This document shows, one piece after another, positions 1 to 7,156 of a stretch of 8,814 bases of DNA (positions are counted from its first letter, which is position 1; every line of letters starts with the position of its first letter). The position numbers and the translations under genes were made by a program. This stretch comes from Patescibacteria group bacterium UBA1400 (GTDB taxonomy: Bacteria; Patescibacteriota; Microgenomatia; UBA1400). The stretch is taken from assembly GCA_002305125.1 (NCBI GenBank), contig DBQG01000017.1, positions 9,644-18,457 of the forward strand. Reading direction: 5' to 3'. The notes beneath the pieces were generated by a model that worked only from the letters and a program-made list of their open reading frames with translations, searched no databases and was not told the origin of the DNA.

Positions 1-852
1 CTAGTTCAAAATTTTGAATCAGATAAAATTCAGGCAGCCGGAGTTATTCTAGCTCAGGAAATAAAAGAGGGAAGTCATTGGCAATCAGCTAAAAATCTTC
101 CTGATTGGTTTAATGAACAAAAAATTCCTTGTCTTACAGGCATAGATACCCGTTTTCTCACCCAAAGATTAAGAAAAAAAGGTAGTATGTCTGGCAAAAT
201 TGTTTTAAGTCCTAGATCTAAGATAAAATTTTATGACCCCAACAAAGAAAACTTAAGCCAAAAGGTTAGTAGTAAAAAAATTAAAATTTATAAGGGAGGC
301 AGAAAAAAAATAGCCTTAATTGACTGCGGGGTTAAGGCTAATATTATCCGATCTTTTTTAAATCTTAAAACTACAGTTATTCAGATTCCTTGGGATTTTG
401 ACCTTTTATCCAGCCCTATTAAGTTTGATGGCGTAGTTCTTTCTAATGGTCCAGGGGATCCCAGAAAAGCAGTTAAAACTATTAGTAATGTTAAAAGACT
501 AATGGAAAAAAACGTTCCTTTGCTGGGAATTTGTTTAGGAAATCAGATTTTAGCTTTAGCAGCCGGTTGTCAGGTATATAAGCTTAAATACGGACACCGC
601 TCTCAAAACCAACCTTGTCTGCTTGAGGGAACTAAAAAAGCTTTTATTACCAGTCAAAACCATGGTTATGCAGTTAAAACTGATAGTTTGCCTTCAGATT
701 GGAAACAGTGGTTTGTTAATTTAAATGATAATACCAATGAAGGCATAAAACATAGGAACAAGCCCTTTGCTTCTGTTCAGTTTCACCCAGAAGCAAGTCC
801 TGGTCCAACGGACACCCAGTTTATCTTAAAAGATTTTGTTTTATCTTTATGA
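1..852 (+). CDS. carA: Carbamoyl phosphate synthase small (glutaminase) subunit, 5'-truncated by the window edge
   Basis: This subunit hydrolyses glutamine and channels ammonia to CarB for carbamoyl phosphate synthesis. The frame is open from base 1, so the gene starts upstream. The 283 residues visible compare with about 360-380 in complete CarA, so roughly 80-100 N-terminal residues are missing. The first 60 residues match the end of the CarA N-terminal domain (GIDTRFLTQRLRKKG near residues 50-60). The class I glutamine amidotransferase domain follows, with the nucleophile Cys178 in GICLGNQ and the rest of the triad, His262 and Glu264, in QFHPEASPGP. An ATG at 187 is internal and should not be taken as the start, because conserved CarA sequence continues in frame before it. 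Oddity: Asn181 replaces the usual His of GICLGHQ. The TGA stop overlaps the carB ATG, which implies coupled translation. DPNKENL, RSQNQP and SQNHGYAV resemble CAD/CPS1 sequences. Confidence 0.96.
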   Translation, partial: LVQNFESDKIQAAGVILAQEIKEGSHWQSAKNLPDWFNEQKIPCLTGIDTRFLTQRLRKKGSMSGKIVLSPRSKIKFYDPNKENLSQKVSSKKIKIYKGGRKKIALIDCGVKANIIRSFLNLKTTVIQIPWDFDLLSSPIKFDGVVLSNGPGDPRKAVKTISNVKRLMEKNVPLLGICLGNQILALAAGCQVYKLKYGHRSQNQPCLLEGTKKAFITSQNHGYAVKTDSLPSDWKQWFVNLNDNTNEGIKHRNKPFASVQFHPEASPGPTDTQFILKDFVLSL

Positions 853-3800
853 AAAATATTAAAAAAGTTTTAGTTATTGGTTCAGGCGCCTTAAAAATAG
901 GACAAGCTGGAGAATTCGATTATTCAGGTTCTCAAGCGCTTAAGGCCATAAAAGAAGAGGGAATAAAAACAGTTTTAATTAATCCCAATATTGCTACTAT
1001 TCAGACCTCGCAAAAGCTGGCAGATAAAATTTATTTTTTGCCGGTTACCACGGAGTTTATTACCCGAATAATAAAAAAAGAACAACCAGACGGTGTTTTA
1101 TTAGGATTCGGCGGTCAGACAGCACTAAACTGCGGCCTTGATTTAGCCCAAAAAGGCATTTTTGCTAAATATAAAGTTAAGGTTTTAGGTACTCAGATTA
1201 AGGCAATTAAAGATACTGAAGATAGACAGTTATTTATAAAGCGTTTAAAAGAAATAGGATTACAAACACCTAAAAGCAGGTTAGCTAAAAACTTGAAACA
1301 AGCTTGTCAGGCCGCAGATATCATTGGTTTTCCTTTGCTTATAAGGGTGGGTTACGCTTTGGGAGGTTTTGGTTCGGCCTTGGTAAAAACAAGAAAACAT
1401 TTTAAAAAAGCAGTGGAAAAAGCCTTGTCTAACAGCTCTCAGGTTTTAATTGAAGAATATTTAGGTGGTTGGAAAGAAATTGAATATGAAGTGGTTAGGG
1501 ACAAGTTTGATAACTGTTTAACCATTTGCAATATGGAGAATTTTGATCCTATGGGAATTCATACAGGTGAAAGTATTGTAGTAGCTCCTTCGCAAACTTT
1601 GTCTAACTTTGAGTATCATTTTTTAAGGGAAGTGGCCATAAAATTTATTCGTCATTTAAAAATAGTTGGAGAATGTAACATTCAGTTTGCGGTTAATCCT
1701 AAAAAATTTTCTTACCGGATTATTGAGGTTAATGCCAGACTTTCCCGCTCTTCAGCTTTAGCTTCTAAAGCTACCGGTTACCCCCTAGCTTTTATTGCGG
1801 CAAAATTAGCCTTAGGAAAAAGCCTTGGAGAGATAAAAAATAATATTACTAAGGCTACTAGTGCTTTTTTTGAACCAGCCCTTGATTACATTATTGTTAA
1901 GTTTCCTAGATGGGATTTGGAAAAATTCATGAAAGTAAATCAGGAGATTGGCAGTGAAATGAAAAGCGTGGGTGAAGTAATGGCTATTTCAAGAAATCTT
2001 CCTGAAGCATTACAAAAATCTATAAGAATGTTAGGGCAAAACTGGCAAGGACTTATTAATGAGATAACCCTGTCTTTTTTAAGTTTAAGTGAAAAAGAAC
2101 TTTTAAAACAACTTCAAAAACCAACTACTAAAAGAATATTTATAGTTACAGCAGCGCTGTTAAAAAATATTTCCGTAGAAAAAATAAACAAAACCACGGG
2201 AATTGATCCCTTCTTTTTAAAACAAATAAGGATGATAACGGAATTTTATTTAAAAATAAAAAATACAAAAAAAATAACCAACAAAACACTATTACAAGCC
2301 AAGTTACTAGGTTTTTCTGATCAGCAGCTGGCAGAAATTCATAAAGTTAAGATAAAAAAAATAGAAGACTTAAGAGAGAGGTATAAACTTAACCCAAAAA
2401 TTAAAAAAATTGATACCTTGGCAGCAGAGTTTCCTGCTAAAGCTAACTATCAATACTTAACTTATCAGGCGGACAAATCAGATATGTCCAAAAAGGGACA
2501 GCAAAAAAGAAAAGCTATTATTTTGGGTTCAGGGCCTTATTGTATTGGCTCCTCAGTGGAGTTTGACTGGTGTGCTGTTAATGCAGCTCTAGCATTGAAA
2601 AAACATGGACTGGAAACAATAATGGTTAACTGTAATCCAGAAACTGTTTCCACAGATTATGATATCTGTTCAAAACTTTATTTTGAAGAATTATCCTTAG
2701 AAAGGATTTTAGATATCTGCCAAAACGAAAAGCCTGAATTTGTTATTTTATCTTTTGGCGGTCAAATAGCTAATAATTTAGCAATGGACTTACACAAACA
2801 CAAAATCAAAATTTTAGGAACAAGCCCTGTTTTTATCGATAAAGCTGAGGACAGGAAAAAGTTTTCTTTAATTTTGGATAAACTTAAAGTTAAACAACCT
2901 GAATGGAATAGTTTTGTCAGCGAAAACCAAGCTGTTTTATTTGCTAAAAAAATAGGCTATTCGGTCCTGGTTAGGCCGTCTTATGTTTTATCAGGAGCTG
3001 CTATGTTTGTTGCCTATGCACCAGCAGAACTTAGAACTTATCTTAAAAGAAGCATTAAAATTAGTAAAAAATATCCTTTAGTTATCTCCAAATTCATTGA
3101 AGAAGCAAAAGAAATTGAGGTTGACGGCGTTGCTAGAAAAGGAGATTTAGTTCTTTATACCATTGGAGAACATATTGAAGAGGCCGGAGTTCATTCAGGA
3201 GATGCCACAATTGTTTTACCAGCTCAACATGTCTATATTCAAACTTTAAGAAGAATCAAGAATATTACCCGAAAAATAATTAAAGCTCTTAATATAACCG
3301 GGCCTTTTAATATCCAATTTTTAGCTAAAGACGAAGAAATTATGGTAATTGAATGTAATCTTAGAGCTTCAAGAAGTTTTCCTTTTGCCTCAAAAGTAAT
3401 CGGAGTTAACTTTGTTGAAGTGGCAATTGAGGCGATGTTGGGCAAGAAAAATGATTATAGTTTTAATACATTAGATTTGGATTATGTCGGAGTCAAATCT
3501 CCTCAATTTTCTTTTACCAGATTGGCTGGAGCAGATCCGATTTTAAGAGTAGAGATGGCCTCTACTGGAGAATCTGCTTGTTTAGGAGAAAATTTACTTG
3601 AGGCTTATTTAAAATCTTTACTTTCTGTAGATTTTAAACTACCTAAAAAAAATATTCTTCTTACTTTAGGTGGCATGTATAACAAAATGAACTTTTTAAA
3701 TAGTGCCAGGAAACTTAAAAATATGGGTTTTAATATTTTTGCTACGGAAAATACATATCTTTATTTACAAAAAAATCAGATTGTTTCTAAAATGGTTTAT

Positions 3801-4091
3801 AAACACTATGAATTTAAAAGTCCTAACGTGATTGATCTGATTCAGCAAAAAAAAGTTGACTTGGTGATTAACTTGAGTCAAAATCCTGATAAAGAGGTTG
3901 ATGTGGATAGTAAAACCTTAAAGAAACAGGAAACTGATGGTTATTTGATAAGACGGGCTGCTATTGATTTTGGTGCTTCCTTGTTAACTAATCTTAAAAA
4001 AGCTAATCTTTTTGTTCAAGCTATGGAAAGATATTCTTTAGATAAACTCAAGGTTAAGTCCTGGCAAAGTTATACTAAAAAAACTTTTTAA
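849..4091 (+). CDS. carB: Carbamoyl phosphate synthase large subunit
   Basis: CarB makes carbamoyl phosphate from bicarbonate, ammonia and two ATP, using ammonia delivered by CarA. It has 1080 residues, close to the usual 1070 or so, and appears intact. Two homologous ATP-grasp halves are visible. The carboxyphosphate half (about 1-400) has R166, H238 in MGIHTGES, Q279, and E293/N295/R297. A linker/oligomerisation region spans about 400-550. The carbamoyl phosphate half (about 554-930) has R709-P-S and E835/N837/R839. A C-terminal MGS-like allosteric domain starts near residue 934 and includes the DLVINLSQN segment. Signatures such as RVGYALGGFGSA, SSVEFDWCAV, GVHSGDAT and IECNLRASRSFPFASK match the eukaryotic CAD/CPS1 (and Bacteroidota-like) type better than E. 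coli CarB. The start ATG overlaps the carA stop and has no clear Shine-Dalgarno sequence, so translation is probably coupled. The regulatory ligand of the MGS domain cannot be read from the sequence. Confidence 0.98.
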   Translation: MKNIKKVLVIGSGALKIGQAGEFDYSGSQALKAIKEEGIKTVLINPNIATIQTSQKLADKIYFLPVTTEFITRIIKKEQPDGVLLGFGGQTALNCGLDLAQKGIFAKYKVKVLGTQIKAIKDTEDRQLFIKRLKEIGLQTPKSRLAKNLKQACQAADIIGFPLLIRVGYALGGFGSALVKTRKHFKKAVEKALSNSSQVLIEEYLGGWKEIEYEVVRDKFDNCLTICNMENFDPMGIHTGESIVVAPSQTLSNFEYHFLREVAIKFIRHLKIVGECNIQFAVNPKKFSYRIIEVNARLSRSSALASKATGYPLAFIAAKLALGKSLGEIKNNITKATSAFFEPALDYIIVKFPRWDLEKFMKVNQEIGSEMKSVGEVMAISRNLPEALQKSIRMLGQNWQGLINEITLSFLSLSEKELLKQLQKPTTKRIFIVTAALLKNISVEKINKTTGIDPFFLKQIRMITEFYLKIKNTKKITNKTLLQAKLLGFSDQQLAEIHKVKIKKIEDLRERYKLNPKIKKIDTLAAEFPAKANYQYLTYQADKSDMSKKGQQKRKAIILGSGPYCIGSSVEFDWCAVNAALALKKHGLETIMVNCNPETVSTDYDICSKLYFEELSLERILDICQNEKPEFVILSFGGQIANNLAMDLHKHKIKILGTSPVFIDKAEDRKKFSLILDKLKVKQPEWNSFVSENQAVLFAKKIGYSVLVRPSYVLSGAAMFVAYAPAELRTYLKRSIKISKKYPLVISKFIEEAKEIEVDGVARKGDLVLYTIGEHIEEAGVHSGDATIVLPAQHVYIQTLRRIKNITRKIIKALNITGPFNIQFLAKDEEIMVIECNLRASRSFPFASKVIGVNFVEVAIEAMLGKKNDYSFNTLDLDYVGVKSPQFSFTRLAGADPILRVEMASTGESACLGENLLEAYLKSLLSVDFKLPKKNILLTLGGMYNKMNFLNSARKLKNMGFNIFATENTYLYLQKNQIVSKMVYKHYEFKSPNVIDLIQQKKVDLVINLSQNPDKEVDVDSKTLKKQETDGYLIRRAAIDFGASLLTNLKKANLFVQAMERYSLDKLKVKSWQSYTKKTF

Positions 4092-4108
4092 GGAGAAGAA
4101 AATAAAGC

Positions 4109-4123
4109 TGGATTAAAAATCCA
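4109..4123 (+). repeat. Small inverted repeat in the carB-pyrB gap
   Basis: A perfect 6-base inverted repeat, TGGATT and AATCCA, surrounds an AAA loop 18 bases after the carB stop. The stem is short and AT-containing, and no T-run follows it on the + strand, so it is not a convincing intrinsic terminator. It lies in the longest non-coding gap of the window (4092-4181), the only place where regulation internal to the cluster could sit. It may be chance in AT-rich DNA. Confidence 0.3.
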
Positions 4124-4131
4124 ACCTGACT

Positions 4132-4185
4132 ATGATTATTGAAAAAACCTTCTTTTACATAATACAAATGGAGGGTAAAAAATGA
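4132..4185 (+). other. Possible 17-codon leader ORF ahead of pyrB
   Basis: A short open frame, starting with ATG at 4132 and encoding MIIEKTFFYIIQMEGKK, fills the second half of the carB-pyrB gap. Its TGA stop (4183-4185) overlaps the pyrB ATG in the same ATGA arrangement seen at three other junctions in the cluster. It contains a run of U-rich codons (TTC TTT TAC). No Shine-Dalgarno sequence precedes it, and the pyrB ribosome binding site lies inside it. It could be a leader peptide or simply chance; it is too short for coding statistics to help. Confidence 0.2.
4170..4175 (+). promoter_or_regulatory. Strong ribosome binding site for pyrB
   Basis: GGAGGG lies with a 6-base gap before the pyrB ATG at 4182. 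It is the clearest Shine-Dalgarno sequence in the window and fixes the pyrB start. Most other starts in the cluster lack one and are overlapped by the preceding gene. pyrB therefore appears to be initiated independently of carB, in keeping with the 90-base gap. Confidence 0.75.
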
Positions 4186-5153
4186 AGACTTTTAAGAAAT
4201 TTAATAACTCTTTTAGGGGTAAAAGTTTTATTTCCATCAATCAGTTTTCCTCTAAAAAGGAAGTAGAGATTATTTTTAACACAGCTGATCAAATGAAAAA
4301 AATAGTTGAAAAAAGAAAAGTAAACGACCTGCTGAAAAAATATTGTATCGCCCAACTTTTTTATCAACCTTCAACCAGAACTTTTACTTCTTTTTTAGGT
4401 GCAGCTAAATGGCTGGGGGCTTTAACCATTCCTATTCACGGCATGAGTGAGTATTCTTCAGCCGTTAAAGGAGAAAGTTTGGCTGATTCCATTAAATCAA
4501 TTTATCAAACTACAGCCGCCGACCTTATTATTCTAAGACATCCTGACGATGATTCTTCAGAAGTAGCGGCTAAAAATTCTTATGTACCAATTATTAATGC
4601 CGGTTCAGGCAAAAAAGAACATCCAACCCAGGCTATTTTAGATCTTTTTACTATCAGAGAGTCATTTAAAAAAACAGATAATTTAAAAGTAGCTATGGTG
4701 GGTGATTTGAAAAATGGCCGAACAGTTAAATCTTTGGCTCTGCTTTTAAGTTTAATGGGAAAAAACAATAAAATTATTTTTGTTTCACCGGGTAGCTTGA
4801 GAGCTCCTTTAGCTTTACTTAATCAGTTAAAATCTTCTGGAACAGATGTTTGGGAAACAGATGATCTAAACCAGGTAATTGATAAAATAGACTGTTTATA
4901 CGTTACCAGAATTCAAAAAGAGTGGTTTGCCAAAGAAGAAGAGTATCAAAAAGTGGCAGGATGTTACACCATAGATAAAAAGCTTATGAGTAGAGCTAAA
5001 AAGAAAATGATTGTTATGCATCCTCTGCCTAGGGTTAATGAAATAACAGAGGAGATTGATACTGATCCCCGATCTTTTTATTTTGAACAGATGAGAAGCG
5101 GTTTATATACAAGAATGGCATTATTAAAACTTATTTTGCTCGGTAATAATTAA
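4182..5153 (+). CDS. pyrB: Aspartate carbamoyltransferase catalytic chain
   Basis: PyrB transfers the carbamoyl group of carbamoyl phosphate to L-aspartate, giving N-carbamoyl-aspartate, the committed step of the pathway. At 323 residues it is a normal length for the catalytic chain. The N-terminal carbamoyl phosphate domain has S64-T-R-T, the loop lysine K96 in VKGESLADS, R119-H-P, and H147-P-T-Q. The C-terminal aspartate domain has MVGDLKNGRT and H280-P-L-P-R-V-N-E, which separates it from ornithine carbamoyltransferase. SRAKKKMIVMHPLPRVNE and NAGSGKKEHPTQAILDLFTIRE resemble the ATCase domain of CAD. No regulatory chain (pyrI) is present in the window, so the enzyme may act as a plain trimer or with partners; this is inference. 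The start is supported by the GGAGGG site upstream. The gene stands 90 bases after carB and 24 bases before pyrC. Confidence 0.97.
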   Translation: MKTFKKFNNSFRGKSFISINQFSSKKEVEIIFNTADQMKKIVEKRKVNDLLKKYCIAQLFYQPSTRTFTSFLGAAKWLGALTIPIHGMSEYSSAVKGESLADSIKSIYQTTAADLIILRHPDDDSSEVAAKNSYVPIINAGSGKKEHPTQAILDLFTIRESFKKTDNLKVAMVGDLKNGRTVKSLALLLSLMGKNNKIIFVSPGSLRAPLALLNQLKSSGTDVWETDDLNQVIDKIDCLYVTRIQKEWFAKEEEYQKVAGCYTIDKKLMSRAKKKMIVMHPLPRVNEITEEIDTDPRSFYFEQMRSGLYTRMALLKLILLGNN

Positions 5154-5177
5154 AAAAATAATTTTAAAAAACTAAAT

Positions 5178-6236
5178 ATGACAAAATTATTAAAACTACC
5201 TGGACTTATAGATGTTCATGTCCATTTAAGGGATCCTGGCGCAACTCAAAAAGAAGATTTTTATACCGCCAGTCGGGCAGCTTTAGCCGGTGGCGTGGTT
5301 GGTTTGGTGGATATGCCCAACAATCCTGCTCCTACTATTAATTTAAAAAGATTGGTAGTAAAAAAACAAGCCGCTAAAAAAAGTGTTTGTGATTATGGTT
5401 TTTACTTTGGGGCTAATCAGGAAAACTGGAAAGATTTCAGAAAAGTTTTTTCTCAGGTTTTTGGATTAAAAATTTATATGAATCATACTACCGGGCCGTT
5501 ATTAGTTGAAGACTTGGCTGTTTTACAGCAGCATTTTAAAAATTGGCCTCAAAGCAAACCAATTTTAGTGCATGCTGAGCAGGATACTCTTGCTAAAGCT
5601 ATTGGCCTGGCAGCTTGTTGGGATAAATGGCTTCATGTATGTCATTTGGCAACTTCTGAAGAACTTGAACTGGTTAAAAAAGCCAAACAAAAGAAGATAA
5701 AAGTTACATGTGAAGTTACTCCTCATCATTTATTTTTAACTAAAGATGAAGTTAAAACTTTGGGTAGCTTAGCTGTGATGAGACCACCATTGCAGACACG
5801 AGCAGATTTAAAATCTTTATGGTGGGGCATAAATAAGGGAATTGTTGATCTTATTGCTACCGATCATGCTCCCCACACTTTAAAGGAAAAACAAAGCAGT
5901 AGCCCTCCCAATGGAATTCCAGGCTTGGAAACAAGCTTGCCCTTGCTGCTAACCGCCCTAAATGAAAACAAAATAACTTTAAAAAAGTTGATAGAGTTAA
6001 CCAGTATTAATCCAGCTAAATTTTTAGGGTTAAAGTCAGTTAAAAACTCTTGGGTGGAGGTTGACCTGAATAAGAAATGGATTATTGAACAAAAAAACCT
6101 GCAGACAAAATGCGGTTGGTCGGCTTTTCATGGCAGAAAAGTTATAGGAAAAATAGAGAGGGTTTTTTTAAGAGGGAAAAAAGTTGTTGAAAACGGAAAA
6201 ATTATAGTCAAGAAAGGATTTGGTAAACCTTTATGA
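5178..6236 (+). CDS. pyrC: Dihydroorotase, CAD-like type
   Basis: PyrC reversibly cyclises carbamoyl-aspartate to dihydroorotate, as a zinc-dependent amidohydrolase with a TIM-barrel fold. All expected metal and catalytic residues are visible: H14 and H16 in DVHVHLRDPG, K98 (the candidate carboxylated lysine, in GLKIYMN), H132 in VHAEQ, H156 in CHLA, and the catalytic D229 in ATDHAPHT. The spacings K98-H132 (34) and H132-H156 (24) equal those I recall for the human CAD dihydroorotase, and C155-H156 also matches. Its 352 residues are shorter than most class I bacterial dihydroorotases (about 420-430) and similar to the CAD domain. PPNGIPGLETSLPLLLTAL and VEVDLNKKW further support this type. 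The start has no Shine-Dalgarno sequence, only an A/T-rich 24-base gap after pyrB. The TGA stop overlaps the pyrD ATG. Confidence 0.96.
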   Translation: MTKLLKLPGLIDVHVHLRDPGATQKEDFYTASRAALAGGVVGLVDMPNNPAPTINLKRLVVKKQAAKKSVCDYGFYFGANQENWKDFRKVFSQVFGLKIYMNHTTGPLLVEDLAVLQQHFKNWPQSKPILVHAEQDTLAKAIGLAACWDKWLHVCHLATSEELELVKKAKQKKIKVTCEVTPHHLFLTKDEVKTLGSLAVMRPPLQTRADLKSLWWGINKGIVDLIATDHAPHTLKEKQSSSPPNGIPGLETSLPLLLTALNENKITLKKLIELTSINPAKFLGLKSVKNSWVEVDLNKKWIIEQKNLQTKCGWSAFHGRKVIGKIERVFLRGKKVVENGKIIVKKGFGKPL

Positions 6237-7156
6237 AAGTAAACTTGTCAGTTAGTTTTTGTGGTCGTAAGCTTATAAATCCTCTTTTTTTGACTTCAGG
6301 TATTTTAGGAACCGAGGCAGAACTACTTAAAAGGGTTGCTGGTTTGGGAGCAGGTGTGGTTACTACCAAATCTTGCTGTTTAGAGGAAAGGAAGGGTCAC
6401 GAGAATCCAACAGTTTTAGCATGGGAATGTGGAATTCAAAATGCAGTTGGTTTAACCAATCCTGGAGTGGAAAAGGAGGTAATAGAAATAAAAAACTTGA
6501 AAAAATTGCTAAAAAATAAAAAAACAAAGATATGTGCGTCTTTTTTTGGCAGTACAATTAAAGAGTTTGTTTTAGTAACTAAAAAAATCAGTCAGGCAGA
6601 ACCCGACTTTTTAGAAATGAACATTTCTTGTCCAAATACAGAATCCGAACTTGGACTTCCCTTTGCTTTTTCTGCTGCCGACACTTTTAAACTTACAAAA
6701 GCGGTTAAAAAAGAAACAAAAATTCCAGTGATTGTTAAACTGGCTTCTCAAGTGACAGATATTGTAGCTATTGCTAAGGCAGCCGAAGAGGCCGGCGCTG
6801 ATGCTGTTTCAGCTATAAATACAGTTCCAGGGATGATAATTGATATTGAAGCGGGGGCGCCCATTTTGACTAATAAGATTGGCGGTCTTTCCGGGCCGGC
6901 CATTAGGCCGATTGCGGTTAAATCTATCTGGCAGTTGGCAAAGAGTTTAAAAATTCCTTTGATAGGTATGGGAGGAGTGACTTATGGTCGTGATGTAATT
7001 GAAATGATTATGGCTGGAGCTACTGGCGTAGGGATTGGTTCAGCCACTTATTTTAGAGGTATAGATGTCTTTAAAAAAATCTTAAAAGAGGTAGAAGTTT
7101 GGATGGAAAAAGAAAAAATTGTAAATTTAAACCAGATAAGGGGAAAGGCTTTATGA
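6233..7156 (+). CDS. pyrD: Dihydroorotate dehydrogenase, class 1B catalytic subunit
   Basis: This FMN enzyme oxidises dihydroorotate to orotate in the cytosol and, as a class 1B enzyme, passes electrons through PyrK to NAD+. Its 307 residues fit the family (about 300-311). Visible features are K46 in VVTTKS (FMN contact), the NAVGLTNPG substrate-loop region, the catalytic base C133 in NISCPNT (Cys rather than the Ser of class 2), GGLSGPAIRP, and the phosphate-binding GMGGVTYGRDV and AGATGVGIGSA near the C terminus. Class 1B is supported by the adjacent pyrK, which overlaps it by 4 bases. The N-terminal half (TKSCCLEERKGHENPT) is closer in style to archaeal-type PyrD as I recall it than to Bacillus PyrD. 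The start overlaps the pyrC stop. A weak AAGGA lies 14 bases upstream, probably too far to be its main binding site. Confidence 0.95.
   Translation: MKVNLSVSFCGRKLINPLFLTSGILGTEAELLKRVAGLGAGVVTTKSCCLEERKGHENPTVLAWECGIQNAVGLTNPGVEKEVIEIKNLKKLLKNKKTKICASFFGSTIKEFVLVTKKISQAEPDFLEMNISCPNTESELGLPFAFSAADTFKLTKAVKKETKIPVIVKLASQVTDIVAIAKAAEEAGADAVSAINTVPGMIIDIEAGAPILTNKIGGLSGPAIRPIAVKSIWQLAKSLKIPLIGMGGVTYGRDVIEMIMAGATGVGIGSATYFRGIDVFKKILKEVEVWMEKEKIVNLNQIRGKAL
7138..7148 (+). promoter_or_regulatory. Purine-rich ribosome binding region deciding the pyrK start
   Basis: AAGGGGAAAGG ends 4 bases before the ATG at 7153. It supports this ATG as the pyrK start over an in-frame TTG at 7099, which would add 18 lysine-rich residues with no family support. 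The site lies inside the last codons of pyrD. Confidence 0.5.

Noticed and set aside
174..182. Frameshift at the A-run in carA
   Set aside because: The reading frame and family similarity continue unbroken across the run.
187..189. ATG at 187 as the carA start
   Set aside because: The same frame is open back to base 1 and encodes typical CarA N-terminal domain sequence, so the gene is cut by the window and this ATG is internal.
3239..3445. Minus-strand open frame inside carB; similar ones at 4155-4367, 4580-4768, 6363-6557, 7260-7529 and 8304-8615
   Set aside because: Each lies opposite a well-conserved gene and has no recognisable domain or supporting context, so these are antisense shadows.
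4109..4123. Intrinsic terminator after carB
   Set aside because: The stem is only 6 bases, AT-containing, and lacks a following T-run on the + strand.
4139..4163. Promoter made of TTGAAA (4139-4144) and CATAAT (4158-4163) before pyrB
   Set aside because: The spacer is only 13 bases, too short for a standard sigma-70-type promoter, and such matches are common in AT-rich DNA.
7099..7152. TTG at 7099 as an earlier pyrK start, with GAGG 7 bases upstream
   Set aside because: It would add 18 lysine-rich residues unlike the family and overlap pyrD by 58 bases. The ATG at 7153 fits the ATGA overlap pattern and has its own purine-rich site.
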